Source: Ctena decussata (Eukaryota > Mollusca > Bivalvia > Lucinida > Lucinidae). Taken from it: 64,000 nucleotides of DNA. This document shows, in pieces, positions 9,946-20,757 of this stretch; position 1 is the first letter of the stretch; each line of letters opens with the position of its first letter. The stretch is taken from the NCBI GenBank assembly GCA_963989385.1, contig OZ022499.1, forward strand, positions 53,123,757-53,187,756, read 5' to 3'. The notes under the pieces are model-generated. The model had not been told where the DNA came from and ran no database searches. It saw only the letters and a program-made list of their open reading frames with translations. Both the position numbers and the translations under genes were made by a program.

Positions 9946-11470
9946 TTATGTTCCTGTTTTATATACTTTGATTGCTTTTGATACTCATTGCTTTGTAAAA
10001 GAAACTTTATGATAGCCATTGCTTTGTAAGAGAAAATTTAGTTTGTTTCTATTTGCAAGGGCTGGTTTAATAAAGTTCTTCAAAGAAAAGCACATTGCCT
10101 TTCATTTTGTCTCCTATTGTGGAATTCCACTGCTGCTCTAACATCATGGTTACAGTATATAAACTGCTAAAAGACAGGACGGTTCCCCTTCCAAATTTAC
10201 CCAAAATTTGTAAATCAGTCTTATGTAAATCAGGTATACCTGACTTACATAAGACTGATTTACATATTTGGGGTAATGTACATATACACTTGGTTTCATA
10301 CCAACAGACCTTGAATAAGTAAATATGATATGCACAAAATTACTGAATTTGAAGTTTCAGTAATTACATTACCGTTAAATCATTTTGCACTGAATGAATC
10401 TCATGAAGGGGCTATTGGGTTGAAGAATGAAAATCTTACCTTTTACTGTAGCTCGGTCTGGGTCAGCAGAAAGAGCTAGTGTGGAGGGGATAGTGAAAAA
10501 AGAGCTAGTGTCAACATGGTAGAGGCACATTTTGCACTGTACCACTCATTAAACTTACACCTATTTGAAGATGGAAACATGTCAGAAATGATTTTTAATG
10601 ACTGATTCTATCAGTCATTCAAAGCTGTCACAAGCATATTTTGGAAAGTGGCTTTCACGGCTGTATTCTTCCGCTCAGAAATGAAGTGATCGTAAGTTCA
10701 TTTCGCTAAAAAAACATCTGGAATTGAAATTAAGTTTTGTACGAAGTTAAATGAGAACCTATATAACGTATTCTTGTGCAGGCATAAATATTTAAGCAGT
10801 TTTGTAAAATAATAAGTATCCAACTAATGACATCAGCGGTCAAAAAATATAACAAAAACAAACTGAATGTTAAAAATCAGTCCGCCAATTACCCTATTCT
10901 CCCCCTCTTCAAGCGCCACTCATACTTATCAAGTGAAATAAATTAGTTAGCTGCCACTGAAAAGAAAACTGTTATACAGTTGAAAACTTGCCTAAAACAG
11001 TATTCCGAGCATGTCAATCATTGCAGAGAATGTAATGTAAAAGAAATTCTGTAGGTTTATCCACATATCTTGCAAGTGTTTTACTGGACAGCATAGGGTA
11101 ATTGTGCGTTTATCGGTGGCTATTTATAGAACTGCCATATTGTAAACATTAGGGTGGACATCCTTGTGGTCCATAGTTAATGCGAACACTGGGTGCTTAA
11201 AAGTCAGTAAAAAGCAGCAACCGTTGTCAGAATTCATATATTACTTGTGTACAAGAGATAGAATTTTGGCAGATGCATGAAGTGATTTGCACTAAATGGC
11301 TTATTTTACATTATTTGAGCTGGACCATTAACAAGCAACAGGACTGAAGTTTGAAATTATTTTGAGCCGACGTAGCATGACTTTATTCTGATAGAATCTG
11401 TCATTTCAGGGCTATTGGCCCTTTGATTTGAGGTGTTACTGATTTTGCAAAAATTGCTTTAGAGTCAATT
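9946..11470. other. Intron; one candidate poly(A) hexamer and a hairpin
   Basis: AATAAA at 10069-10074 is followed by a T-rich stretch and could be a transcript end, but no exon precedes it closely. A hairpin at about 10191-10275 has arms through gtaaatcagtcttatgtaaa. The rest is unrecognised AT-rich sequence. Confidence 0.4.
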
Positions 11471-11613
11471 CACCCCTGGTTAACTATTTATATACAAGGG
11501 CTGTTATGAAACAAAAAAAAAGCTGTTACGAAACGAAAAATAGTTACCAAACGGCATGATGACTAGGTTGTTTAAGAACTATGACTCTTTTGGTACATAG
11601 TTAACCAGGTGTG
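11471..11613. mobile_element. MITE (CACCCCTGGTTAACTAT family), copy 1
   Basis: Terminal repeats cacccctggttaac and gttaaccaggtgtg enclose a partly palindromic centre (agctgttacgaaacg). A second copy is at 30547-30734. Confidence 0.8.
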
Positions 11614-11919
11614 TAATTATATATAGTCTTGTAGAGTAAATAACTATGAATTTCTGGATGAACTTTGGCAGTTCTCATTTGCAGATAGTTTAATCATCAG
11701 TTTCCTTTTATCCACTATGGTGAAATGGGATGTTCAAAAATTCCTGGGAGTGTTAGTGTTTTATTTTAGGCAGTTAAAGAAAATATGGAAAATTAGTGAG
11801 TTACATACATATATATACAGCTACAGCAGAGGTCCCTTGTTTTTACATGCAGTTTTCTTGCAGACATAGCCCTGTATATGCTTTTTTTGAATTGCTGCTG
11901 CAGTAAATGAAAAGTAAAT

Positions 11920-13866
11920 ACAGTATTAATCCTGATAAATGCCCCTGCTCTAATAAATGCCCCCCCCCCCCTGCCTGTTTTCCGAAAATAATTCTATATT
12001 AACTTGCATGAATTCTTGTTTTGCTTCTCTGGATGAGCCGATAGTTTTTAGCTTGCCTGAACGAAAGTTCAGGAAGAGCTATTGTTGTCATCACGGCGTC
12101 CGCATCAGCGTCCGCGTCCGCGTCAGCGTCCGCGTTGGCGTTCGGATTGGATGTTTTGGTTAAAGTTTTTTAAAGACCTATATCTCCTTAACCCATGGAT
12201 GGATTCTTTTGATACTTGCACTGTAGTTAGATATTGGTCTAACGTTTAACAGGGTACCACCCCCACCCCACTCCATGACCTTGATATCAAGGTCATGGAC
12301 TTAGAAAATTGGTAGTTTTTTGGACTGGATGTTTTGGTTAAAGTTTTATAAAGCCCAATATCTCCTTAACCCATGGATGGATTCCTTTGATACTTGCACT
12401 AAAGTTAGATATTGGTCTAACGTTTTCGAAGGTACTATCCCCACCCCCCTCTGTGACCTTGATGTCAAGGTCATGGACTTAGAATATTGTCTTTTTATTG
12501 ATTGGATGTTTTGGTTAAAGTTTTTTAAAGACATATATCTCCTGAACCCATAAATGAATTCTTTTTATATTTGCACTGTAGTTAGATCTACAGAGTAAGT
12601 ACTACCCCAACCTTGCTCGGTGATCTTGATGTCAAGGTCAGGGACTTAGGAAATTTTTGTCTTTTTTAAAGTTTTGTAATTGTATACTGATTCATAATGC
12701 TTTGCAGAGATTTAGTTTATACTTGAACTGATGTTAGACTCTTTTTTGAGTTTTTACAAAACACCTTATACTTACCCCACTGGATGACCTTGAAGTCAAG
12801 GTCATCAACTTAGAATTTTGTCTTAAAGATTTTGGTTAAAGTTTAATATTTATGAAGACATAATTTCACAGTGCCACGATGATGGAATCAGTTGATACTA
12901 ATACTTGGACTGATGTTAGATAATGGTTCAGGGTTTTGATACATCCTAGCCCCCCCCCCCCCCCCCCCCCCCCACGTCAGTTTTTTTTTACCTCGAGCTC
13001 ATAGACTTTGAAATTTCATTTCATTTTTTTTATTTTAACTTTATTTTAAGACTTATTTCTGAGATAGCTTTTGTTTATAAATGTATAAATGTGTTTTCAT
13101 TATGGACATGCTTGCATGAAGTTTTATGCATAGCAGTCCACATAGCCCCCCCCCCTCCCCCCTACCCATCAGTTTTTTTTTACCCCAAGCTCATGGACTT
13201 TGAAATTGCATTTCATTTTGATTTTAATTATATTTTAAGACTTACATGTATTTCTGAGATAGCTTTTGTTTATAAATGTATAAATGTGTTTTCATTATGG
13301 ACATGCCTGCATGAAGTTTTATGCATAGCAGTCCACATAGCCCCCACCCCCTCCCCCTTACCCGACAGTTTTTTTTACCTCAAGCTCATTGATTTTGAAA
13401 TTTCATTTCATTTTTTTTATTTTGATTTTATTTTAATTTTATATTAAGACTTATTTCTGAGATAGCTTTTGTTTATAAATGAGTTGTCATTATGGACATG
13501 CTTGCATGAAGTTTTATGCATAGCAGTCCACACCACCATAGCGGCTGTGTGATGGGCAAGCACCGATTCAGGCGAGCTATGCTGTCAGGCGACAGCTCTT
13601 GTTATGGTATCTACTCTTAAATAAAAGAATTTGCTCCAAGGGAAGCAAAGTCTTTCCTTTGAGAGTTGACCCCTACTGAAAAGGGAGGTAAAAATAGTAG
13701 AGTTGCTCCCCCTGCAAGTGTACCAATTCACCTTAACTGTTTGTTAGAGATATTTGGCAGTGGTCAGTTTTCTCCATTTTAGGCTCCAAATAACACTACC
13801 CCCCACCCACCCATCACCCATTTTCGGAAAATGCAACACCCCTTAGGCGTTTAGTGGGATTAATAT
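11920..13866. mobile_element. MITE (CAGTATTAATCCT ends) carrying a nested 1.55-kb repeat, ending 50 bp before exon 4
   Basis: The left end cagtattaatcctgataaa and the right end gtttagtgggattaata are inverted, as in the clearer copies at 41502-41897 and 44549-44948. A middle segment related to the TTAAGGTGAATGGG elements resumes after the nested insertion, at about 13610-13735. The right end stops close to the exon 4 acceptor. Confidence 0.65.
12050..13604. mobile_element. Nested repeat element with tandem units and perfect TGACCTTGA palindromes
   Basis: It starts agcttgcctgaacgaaagtt and ends attcaggcgagct..gacagctcttgtt. Internal units of about 175 bp (tggatgttttggttaaagtt, then cccatggatggattc) are followed by three units with a polypyrimidine tract and a tagcagtccaca phrase. 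Perfect TGACCTTGATATCAAGGTCA-like palindromes recur at about 12279, 12456, 12620 and 12784. A C-run of about 24 lies at 12950-12973. Confidence 0.7.
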
Positions 13867-13916
13867 GATGTTTTGAAAATCGAAAAAGTATTATATTTTC
13901 CTAATATTCATTTCAG

Positions 13917-14167
13917 CTCACCGAAGAGGAAATCAGACCACAACGGGAACAGACCGGCCATGGAACCAAATTGGTGAAAGAGCTCAATGTCCAAAATGCG
14001 AGAAGACGTTTACCCAGAGATTTAATCTAATGCGACACCTTAAGACTATTCACTCCAATTATAAGCCTTATGTTTGTGACATCTGCCAGAGAGCCTTTAA
14101 TAGGAAAGGAAACATGGAGGTTCATAGACTGACACATGTCAATTCAGGGCAGATAGGAGACATATAG
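13917..14167 (+). CDS. Zinc-finger cassette exon 4 (alternative 3'-terminal exon, variant linker)
   Basis: The acceptor is catttcag, phase 1, and the exon encodes 83 residues. Finger 1: C25, C28, H41, H46, with a four-residue His spacing and helix Q,F,N,R. The linker is SNYKPYV instead of TGEKPYx, the only exon to lose TG(E/R)KP. Finger 2: C54, C57, H70, H74, helix R,G,N,V, with the NRKGNM block of exons 1-7. The tail is nine residues ending in GDI. There is no ATG between acceptor and finger 1, which argues that this exon is entered only by splicing. A changed linker usually alters finger-finger geometry on DNA; that consequence is inferred. Confidence 0.9.
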
Positions 14168-14258
14168 CAAAGACTTTGCGCAGCCTGCAGATTGCTTAGT
14201 CTTTGTCTTTTCCTTCTCATATAGTTATTTAGGGATCCATGGATTGTTTTTTTAAATT

Positions 14259-14546
14259 TTTAAGTGCCAAAAGAGCAGTCAAAATTTACATCTGCAAAAT
14301 TTAAAAGAAATTTCATCTGAGTTATATTGAGACTTCTAAGACTTTAGTGCAAACACTGTAGCTCAAGATGAGGTGGCTTATCATTATGACCTGCATCATC
14401 TTGCTCTACTCTTTTTACAATTATAACTATATTTCTTTTTTTTATCGCTTAAGCGTTAATTCACAGTGAGATGTACCATGTTTTTGTGGTGAAATGTGGA
14501 CAACTGTCCCTAAATTATCTCTAACCCCTTATCTTTGGCACTTAAG
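14259..14546. mobile_element. Degenerate MITE (TTAAGTGCCAAAAAGCAG family)
   Basis: It starts ttaagtgccaaaagagcag and ends ctttggcacttaa, with a weak central palindrome (ctcaagatgaggtgg). Clearer copies are at 20559-20757, 35213-35403 and 45592-45782. Confidence 0.6.
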
Positions 14547-14547
14547 G

Positions 14548-14895
14548 AGCGCCAGTAGCTCAGTGGGTTAAGTGCTGGCCTGCTTATCTAGTGGTCCTAG
14601 GTTCAATTCCCTCTGGAGATGGGAGTGGATTTACATTGCACACAGCCTTTCATTATCACCCTCTCATTGGGAGCACTGGTAATGAGTTAAATGTTTTTTA
14701 GTTGTAGAACTTTGGTTGACTTGCAATTTTACGTCCTGTTCAACAGTATTCCAGTCACATCAGAAAGATGGTAAGACGACATTGGAAGGCTGTGTGCAAG
14801 GGAACCCGATTTATGGTTGAATGGATTTTCCCTTCCATAGGAAATTGAACATAGAACCCCTAGATCAGCAGGCCAGTTCTTGACCCACAGAGCTT
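14548..14895. mobile_element. Pair of tRNA-derived SINE copies in opposite orientation
   Basis: The first copy (plus) begins with a tRNA-like head: A-box-like tagctcagtgggttaag and B-box-like ggttcaattcc. The second copy (minus) runs from ttgcaattttacgtcctg to a head ending near acagagct. The body phrase ttgcaattttacgtcct recurs in minus-strand copies at 51230-51422 and 55950-56147. Confidence 0.7.
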
Positions 14896-14898
14896 CTG

Positions 14899-15231
14899 CA
14901 CAGGGTATAATCGATTCCGCTAATTTTCGCTTCCTGCAGAGACTGTACATCATATCTAGCATCTGCCGAGACTGTCCGCGAACTCTTGCTTCCTGCCGAG
15001 ACTACTGTCCTCGAGAAATGGCTTCCTGCCGAGACTGTCCGCGTGACTCTGCTTCCTGCCGAGAGCCTCGGCAGGAAGCAGAATCATGCGGACAGTCTCT
15101 GCAGGAAGCCATTTATCATGTACAGAAGTCTCGGCAGGAAGCAAAAGATCGTGGACAGTCTCGACGGAAGCCAAATATGATGTACAGTCTCTGCAGGAAG
15201 CGAAAATTAGCGGAATCGATTATACCCTGTG
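14899..15231. repeat. 330-bp inverted repeat whose arms are themselves tandem repeats
   Basis: The outer arms (cacagggtataatcgattcc) match as inverted copies. Each arm contains three to four repeats of gcttcctgccgagactgtcc spaced about 45 bp apart. The ORFs on both strands through it are by-products of the palindrome. Confidence 0.9.
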
Positions 15232-15997
15232 TTCTGGCTCCTACAGAAATATGGAAATGTGCAGAATGACTCACTACAGTGAAAGGACATGGGCCAATAC
15301 CAAAATGTTTCAGTAAGTGCAAGTTAGAAGTGCATTTCTATAGATGAAAAGTTCAGTTAGGTGAAGGTACCTGATGGACAGAAATATGAACAACAAAAAT
15401 GAACACACACTGTCAGCTTGTTGAAGAAAACGATAATATAAATAAATTGTGTACTGAAGTCATGGAAACCCATGAAAATGAATTTTGGTTGCGAAAACAA
15501 TGTTGATGTGTATTTCTACATGAGGTGAAGCAAACAAGACTGTAAAGTAGCTTAACTTCTGATTTCTCTGCAGTTAAAGAGTGAACGAACAGTAATTAAA
15601 TACTTCAGTTAATTAGAAAAGTTAACAGTAAACATGTGCACATGGAAATAGTAATTAACTTCCTTGTGTCACAAGGCCTGGTGAAAGGGTGATCATAAAA
15701 TTTGATATTTCATTTCATTACTAATGTCCTTATTCTTGTGTGTATGACTGCAAGAATGCAGTAGAAAGTGATTTATACTAGACATTTCAAGTTTTTGAGT
15801 CAGAGGAAGAATGAAAAAGATTATAAGAATGTATGAAATGTTGAGAAAATTTTCTCAGAGATTTAGTGTCATTGAGTTTCTGTAATGTTTGCGCGTTTTA
15901 TGTTACTTTTTTCTTTTGTTCAGTATTTGTGAAGGTGTCTGGATACATATCCATTCCAATCTAGAGGTTCCTCTCAGAGGAATACAAGAGAGCATAT
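15232..15997. other. Unassigned intronic sequence
   Basis: No credible ORF and no recognised repeat. Confidence 0.4.
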
Positions 15998-16395
15998 TAC
16001 CGTAATCGACCTTATTAGCGCCCTGTGCGCTTAACTTTTTCAAAATGGCGGCAAATACTTGTAGTAAACTTTCTTTCATATAAGCGCACATTTAAATAGG
16101 TTATTATATATTGAAGGGAACGAATTTAAAGGTACAGCATCAGAGAAAAGCTGCTTATAAGCAGCTTTTCTCTCATTCTTAACCTTTAAATTTGTATGGA
16201 TATACATGTAGAAGGATAGAGAAGATTTAGAAGTAAAAACTTAGATATTCTATTGCATTTTCAGCTCTTGTAAACGAGAAAGCAAAGGGATAAACCAGTA
16301 AAAATATGTGCATTAGTAGTCCTATGCCTCTCAAATTGCCACGGCGTGCGCTTATAGAGGCATGTGCGCTAATTAGGTAGAATACGGTATTATTT
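15998..16395. mobile_element. Palindromic element with taccgtaatcgacc / gaatacggta ends
   Basis: The left arm has accgtaatcgaccttattag and cgcccgtgcgcttaa-like sequence. The right arm has gcgcttatagaggcatgtgc and ends gaatacggta. An internal hairpin lies at aagctgcttataagcagctt. Related to 1700-1905 and 45222-45570. Confidence 0.65.
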
Positions 16396-17221
16396 CTTTT
16401 CATAGTAGCCCCAACAAAGAAAAGCTTCACATATTGAGGAAATAGATACTGTTTTGTTAATTAAAATGGCTTTTCTTGTAAAAATGGTGGTCAAGTCATG
16501 GTGATGTATGTCTATAGTTTTAAGTTGAACCAAATTCAAATGCACATACTTACGTCTTATTGGATAATGTTAACAATTTGCGACAGCATATCCTGTGATA
16601 TACTGTCGGAAATCCGACATCATAACGTAAAGTCCCTGCTCATTGGCTGATGTCTGGTTTGACTCGTTGAAAGCATTTGTTATGGGTGCAAAGTAGCACA
16701 CTTTTAAAGGTGAAAATGTGAAAAGTGCATTAGAATGGAGATAACTATTGAAAATTGTCATTTGGGGAGGTAAATCGTCGGTTTTATGGTTGGAAATTTC
16801 GTTTTACGGCGATGCGTCAGCGGAGTCGGTAAACGCAAATTGCGACCATAAAACCGACAATGAAGATATTTTTTCTCTCTCTTTATGTATGAAATTTTGG
16901 ATGTAATATCAACTGTTTAATACACACTTCCGGTTTGTTGTCATTGTCTTCCTTAACACATATTGCATGTGAATCACTTCTTGTTGATAAAAATCAGCAA
17001 GCGTGACTTGGGAAAAGCCTACATTGTTGGTCTGCTGCATTGATATAGACTAGAGTAAGTGATCTTGGTATTTGCTTGTTTGTAGGTTTCATTTTTGAAA
17101 GATTTACTTAATTTCATTCATGATCACAGGTGATAAATTAGACAGTTGAAGCAAATTAAAAAGTCATAAGTAATTTGTCACTTGTCCAATTTGTAAGTTG
17201 GTGTAATAGCTTGGCCCTGAC
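16396..17221. other. Unassigned intronic sequence
   Basis: Contains short fold-backs (gacagcatatcctgtgatatactgtc near 16583; gtcggttttatgg..ccataaaaccgac at about 16769-16859). No credible ORF. Confidence 0.4.
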
Positions 17222-17446
17222 GTTATAAAACTTTTTTCATGCTCAACTCAGCTGAGCATGAAACTTTCTCTGCTGATAAATATGAAAATGCCAACTAATG
17301 TTGGCATTTTCATATTCATAAGCAGAGAAAATTTCATACTCAGCTAAACTAAGCAAGAAAACAGCTGCATTTATCAGTGATTTGCTATTTATTAGCAGAT
17401 AAAGTTTCATGCTCAGCTGAGTTGAGCATGAAAAAAGTTTTATAAC
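17222..17446. repeat. Nested inverted repeats with 46-bp outer arms
   Basis: The outer arms start gttataaaacttttttcatg and end with its complement. A second hairpin (aatatgaaaatgccaactaa and complement) sits inside. Probably a fold-back transposon remnant. Confidence 0.85.
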
Positions 17447-17664
17447 CTCGGGGCTTGATGTCTCAACATTCATTGTTTCAGAAGCATGTATGGAGAAACG
17501 AGACATTATTTTCACCTAACCCACAGCCATTTCAAGGGTGACAGAATATTATCAGTTACTCAAGGGTTTCAGCAAATTAACACAAGACCTGCACTATACT
17601 TTGAACAAGCATAACTCAAAGCTATGTAATTTATGTGTATATTGTTACTTGCACTGAGAGGTTT

Positions 17665-17908
17665 TGATTGATTGACTGATATGGGTTTAATGGCCCTTTG
17701 AGACAGTATTTTGGTCTATATCGGGCCGTATTTCTGAGCGAGGGAGAAAGAAAAGAGAAATGATAGACGAGAGAAAAATGTCCAAACAACCCCCACCCGC
17801 ACCTACTGCAAACACAGTAGGCCCTTGCCCAACAATGTTCCAAACTAGTAGGATGCCCCGGCACTGGAAGATACACACAGCACCATCGCACCACCCAACC
17901 ACCCCCAA
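17665..17908 (-). mobile_element. SINE-like repeat (ggccctttgagacagtattt family), ending about 45 bp before exon 5
   Basis: Shares ggccctttgagacagtattt, agggagaaagaa and caccacccaacca with the copy at 34672-34912. On the minus strand the body would end in an AACCAACC-type tail, as in the tRNA-SINE copies of this window, which sets the strand. No clear A/B boxes were found. Confidence 0.65.
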
Positions 17909-17954
17909 CTGAGAGGTGTTCTGTCATTTATTTAGTGTCTGTTTCATCTTTCAG

Positions 17955-18184
17955 GTGTGATTTCAAGACTTAGTGGACTGAAGAGCACTGACAGCCAGAA
18001 TAATGACCGTAGTTTTCAGTGTCCAATGTGTCCGAAGAAGTTTGGGAAGAGAGGAGATTTTACGAGACATCAGCGCATACATACTGGAGAGAAGCCTTAT
18101 TCTTGTAACATTTGTGGCAAGGCTTTCAACAGAAAGGGAAACATGATGTCACATAAACTGACACATTATAATGTGGGATATTGA
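17955..18184 (+). CDS. Zinc-finger cassette exon 5 (alternative 3'-terminal exon)
   Basis: The acceptor is catctttcag, phase 1, and the exon encodes 76 residues. Finger 1: C23, C26, H39, H43, helix K,G,D,R. Linker TGEKPYS. Finger 2: C51, C54, H67, H71, helix R,G,N,S, with the NRKGNM block. The tail is YNVGY. The segment coding the end of finger 2 was copied downstream: once as a longer fragment at 18284 and then about eight times as a 53-bp tandem array to about 18780. The acceptor lies about 45 bp from a SINE-like element and the stop lies about 31 bp from a palindromic MITE. Confidence 0.93.
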
Positions 18185-18215
18185 TCACAGGAAATATGTC
18201 ATATAAACTCACTCT

Positions 18216-18285
18216 TTAACCCTATTGCACTCAGAACAGCCAAAACTCCATAGAGTTTTGGCCGTTCTGAGTGCAATAGGGTTAA
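18216..18285. mobile_element. 70-bp perfect-palindrome MITE with TTAA ends
   Basis: It reads TTAACCCTATTGCACTC to its complement, with ccaaaactccatagagttttgg in the middle. A 70-bp copy is at 39640-39709. Both begin and end with TTAA. Confidence 0.9.
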
Positions 18286-18780
18286 TGTGGCAAGACCTTC
18301 AACAGAAAGGGAAATATGATGTCACATAAACTGACACATTTTAATGGGGGGGGGGGGGGGGGGGGGGGAGGGGGGGGGGATAGTAATCAAAGGAAATATG
18401 ATGCCACGTAAACTGACACATTTTAAGGGGGGATAGTAATCATAGGAAATATGATGCCTCATAAACTGACACATTTTAATGGGGGATGGTAATCAAAGGA
18501 AATATGATGCCACATAAACTGACACATTTTAATGAGGTTATTAATCATAGGAACTATGATGCCACATTGCCACATAAACTGACACATTTTAATGGGGGAT
18601 ATTAATCATAGGAAATATGATGCCTCATAAACTGACACTTTTAATGGGGAATAGTAATCAAAGAAAATATGAAGCCACATAAACTGACACATTTTAATGG
18701 GGGATATTAATCATAGGAAATATGATGCCTCATAAACTGACACATTTTAATGGGGGATATTGATTATAAGGAATACAAGG
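18284..18780 (+). repeat. Minisatellite built from the 3' end of zinc-finger exon 5
   Basis: Starting at 18286 a fragment repeats the finger-2 coding sequence (tgtggcaagaccttcaacag through the zinc-binding His codons). About eight units of 53 bp follow; each carries atgatgccacataaactgac and acattttaatgggggat, matching the exon 5 codons for MMSHKLTH and the 3' flank. A G-run of about 29 bases interrupts near 18345-18379. Units alternate between aaagg and tagg starts, hinting at a two-unit period. First cysteines are absent, so no unit codes for a whole finger. Confidence 0.9.
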
Positions 18781-19009
18781 TGACATTAATTGCAATGAAA
18801 TAGCTACCACAAAAGTTCTAAAAAATTAGGACACCTAAATAATTATCATAATTGTCCTAAAAATGGAATGTTTTGATTTCACATTGGATTAATTTGTCCA
18901 AAAGAGGCAGATAGAATGGCAAACAATATAGGCCCAGGTCAGACTACTCTTGATCTGGGTCTGCACTGTCTGCTCAGATCTATCTGCCCCAGTATTTAGA
19001 CTTGTTATG

Positions 19010-19092
19010 GGTCATGTACAGAAAAGCTATGTTCTTGTCAAGTTTGTACAAAAGTTTCCAACAGAAAGGAAAATGTTTTGTCACAATGGCAC
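19010..19092 (+). pseudogene. Relic of an exon-5-like zinc-finger exon
   Basis: gtacagaaaagctatgttct and tttccaacagaaaggaaaatg line up with the linker and finger-2 start of exon 5. Several required codons are changed (Cys to other residues, GNM altered). Confidence 0.65.
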
Positions 19093-19795
19093 TGGGTTGG
19101 AAGAGGAGGGTTGGTGAATTTTCAGTTAATAAAATTAATTTCATTATTATATGGCTGTTTGTCATTGTTTAGATAAGTAACATGAAATTGGTAGAGGTCA
19201 TTTTCAAGACTGTGGATAATGATAGTCAGTATTCGGCCTATATGATACTACAAGGGTCAATATTTAGCTTGTAGGCTTATAGTGTAGAAGTCTGTGCTCT
19301 TTTCTATGTCTCCTGAACAGAAAGTGATTATTTGGTAGATAACAGACGAAAATTAGAACCTTCTTTATCATTTTCTTGCATAGAAGTTGTGATCAACTGA
19401 AACAAATGCCATTTTCAAATCATGGAATTCTTGTGCTGTTTGAACATCATTTCACATTCTATGCAGTAACTTGTTGAAATATCATTACACCACCTTGTGT
19501 TGCCCACCTAGAATATGTATTTTGTTTCTATGTTGAATTTTATAATAGCTAGCATCAAAGCCATTCTGTTCTTCGCAGAATTACATCATGATGCAAAATT
19601 TTCATGATTTTCCTGGCATTTGAACAAGTTTTTCAATGAACTTGTACTATAAACTGCAAGAGAAGCAATCATTTATGTTTGTGTCATTGTCATTAATGTT
19701 TGCTAGATCCCTCGGGAGAATAATGCCTCGTGTTCAAACAGCTTCCATGGGACTTGGAAAATGTTAATGCTTAAAAAAACATGTATGGTCCATAT
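19093..19795. other. Unassigned intronic sequence
   Basis: AT-rich; no credible ORF and no recognised repeat. Confidence 0.4.
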
Positions 19796-19883
19796 ATTTG
19801 TGTACACAGTTTACACAGAAGTCATTTTAACAGTTATAACTGTTAACATAACTGATTTCCGTGTAAACTATGTGTACACAAAT
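19796..19883. repeat. Hairpin about 100 bp upstream of the exon 6 acceptor
   Basis: Arms atttgtgtacacagtttacac and gtgtaaactatgtgtacacaa, with an inner aacagttataactgtt palindrome. Confidence 0.8.
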
Positions 19884-19981
19884 ACAATGTATAGGGTTCA
19901 TATATGAATTTTAACAGAGTGACAACACCAAATTACAGATTTCTTTAGATCTGAAATTATTTTTGTTACATCTAATTTCAG

Positions 19982-20184
19982 TGATGTACCAAAGGGATGA
20001 CAGACAATTCCAGTGCGAGGTCTGTTTGAAGAGGTTCAGGCAGAAGGGAAATTTACTGGCTCACTCGTTAATACATACGGGAGAAAAACCTTTCAAGTGT
20101 GAAATCTGTGGAAAACAATTTAACAGAAAAGGAAACATGGAGATTCATAAAATAAGTCATCTCAATAAGCAAATGTTTAGCTGA
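19982..20184 (+). CDS. Zinc-finger cassette exon 6 (alternative 3'-terminal exon, short leader)
   Basis: The acceptor is ctaatttcag, phase 1, and the exon encodes 67 residues. The leader is only 11 residues. Finger 1: C12, C15, H28, H32, helix Q,G,N,A. Linker TGEKPFK. Finger 2: C40, C43, H56, H60, helix R,G,N,I, with the NRKGNM block. Finger 1 also has an xKGN-type helix, so the two fingers of this exon resemble each other more than in most exons, as expected if fingers arose by internal duplication. The tail is LNKQMFS. Confidence 0.93.
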
Positions 20185-20479
20185 ATATTGGTTTTCATGT
20201 CCCAAGCAATGGTGGATCCAGAGGGGGTTCGGGGGGTTTAAACGAACCCCCTCTTCAGCCTAAATCATTTTCATGGGGAATTTCAGCAAAAATTGGTCGA
20301 ACTGCGCAAATTGAACCCTTTCAGCTAATTTGAACCCCTATCCAAAATTCCTGGATCTGCCCCTGGTCCCAAGTATGGTCTGGACAGAGGTCATTTTAAT
20401 ATTGTCATTTTGTTAACATATCTTTAGCAAAGAAAATTTCTGACCACATAGACTCTAGTGCATGTTGGTTTTAGTAAGT

Positions 20480-20545
20480 CATAATGCAAAAACACATTTT
20501 AAACACATACCGGACGGAGAAAAGCCTTAAAAGTCACTGTGGTGC
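20480..20545 (+). pseudogene. Relic of a zinc-finger linker 3' of exon 6
   Basis: cacataccggacggagaaaa followed by gccttaaaagtcactgtggt resembles the HTGEKPFKC segment of exon 6 with a shift and a stop. Only the linker region is recognisable. Confidence 0.55.
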
Positions 20546-20558
20546 CATTTATCTCTTT

Positions 20559-20757
20559 AAGTACCAAAAAGCAGACAACAAAATTTATGTCTGCAAAAAT
20601 TAATAAAATGCCTTGTCCAAGACATTTCATATTGAGAATTCAAAGTCTAGAGGGCAAACAGTGTAGATCTAGATGAGGCGGCTCAGTAATGAGCTTCCTC
20701 ATCAGGATCTACGCTGTTTGCAAATTTTGCTAATTTCGTCACTGGGGCTTAAAGAGT
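20559..20757. mobile_element. MITE (TTAAGTGCCAAAAAGCAG family)
   Basis: Ends tttaagtaccaaaaagcaga and ggggcttaaagagtta. The central palindrome is gtagatctagatgaggcggc with an inverted match, flanked by gcaaacagtgt. Confidence 0.85.

Noticed and set aside
14880..15269. ORFs of 129 and 72 codons with repeated cysteines (CRDCPR-like)
   Set aside because: They translate the tandem repeats of the inverted repeat at 14899-15231 and exist on both strands.
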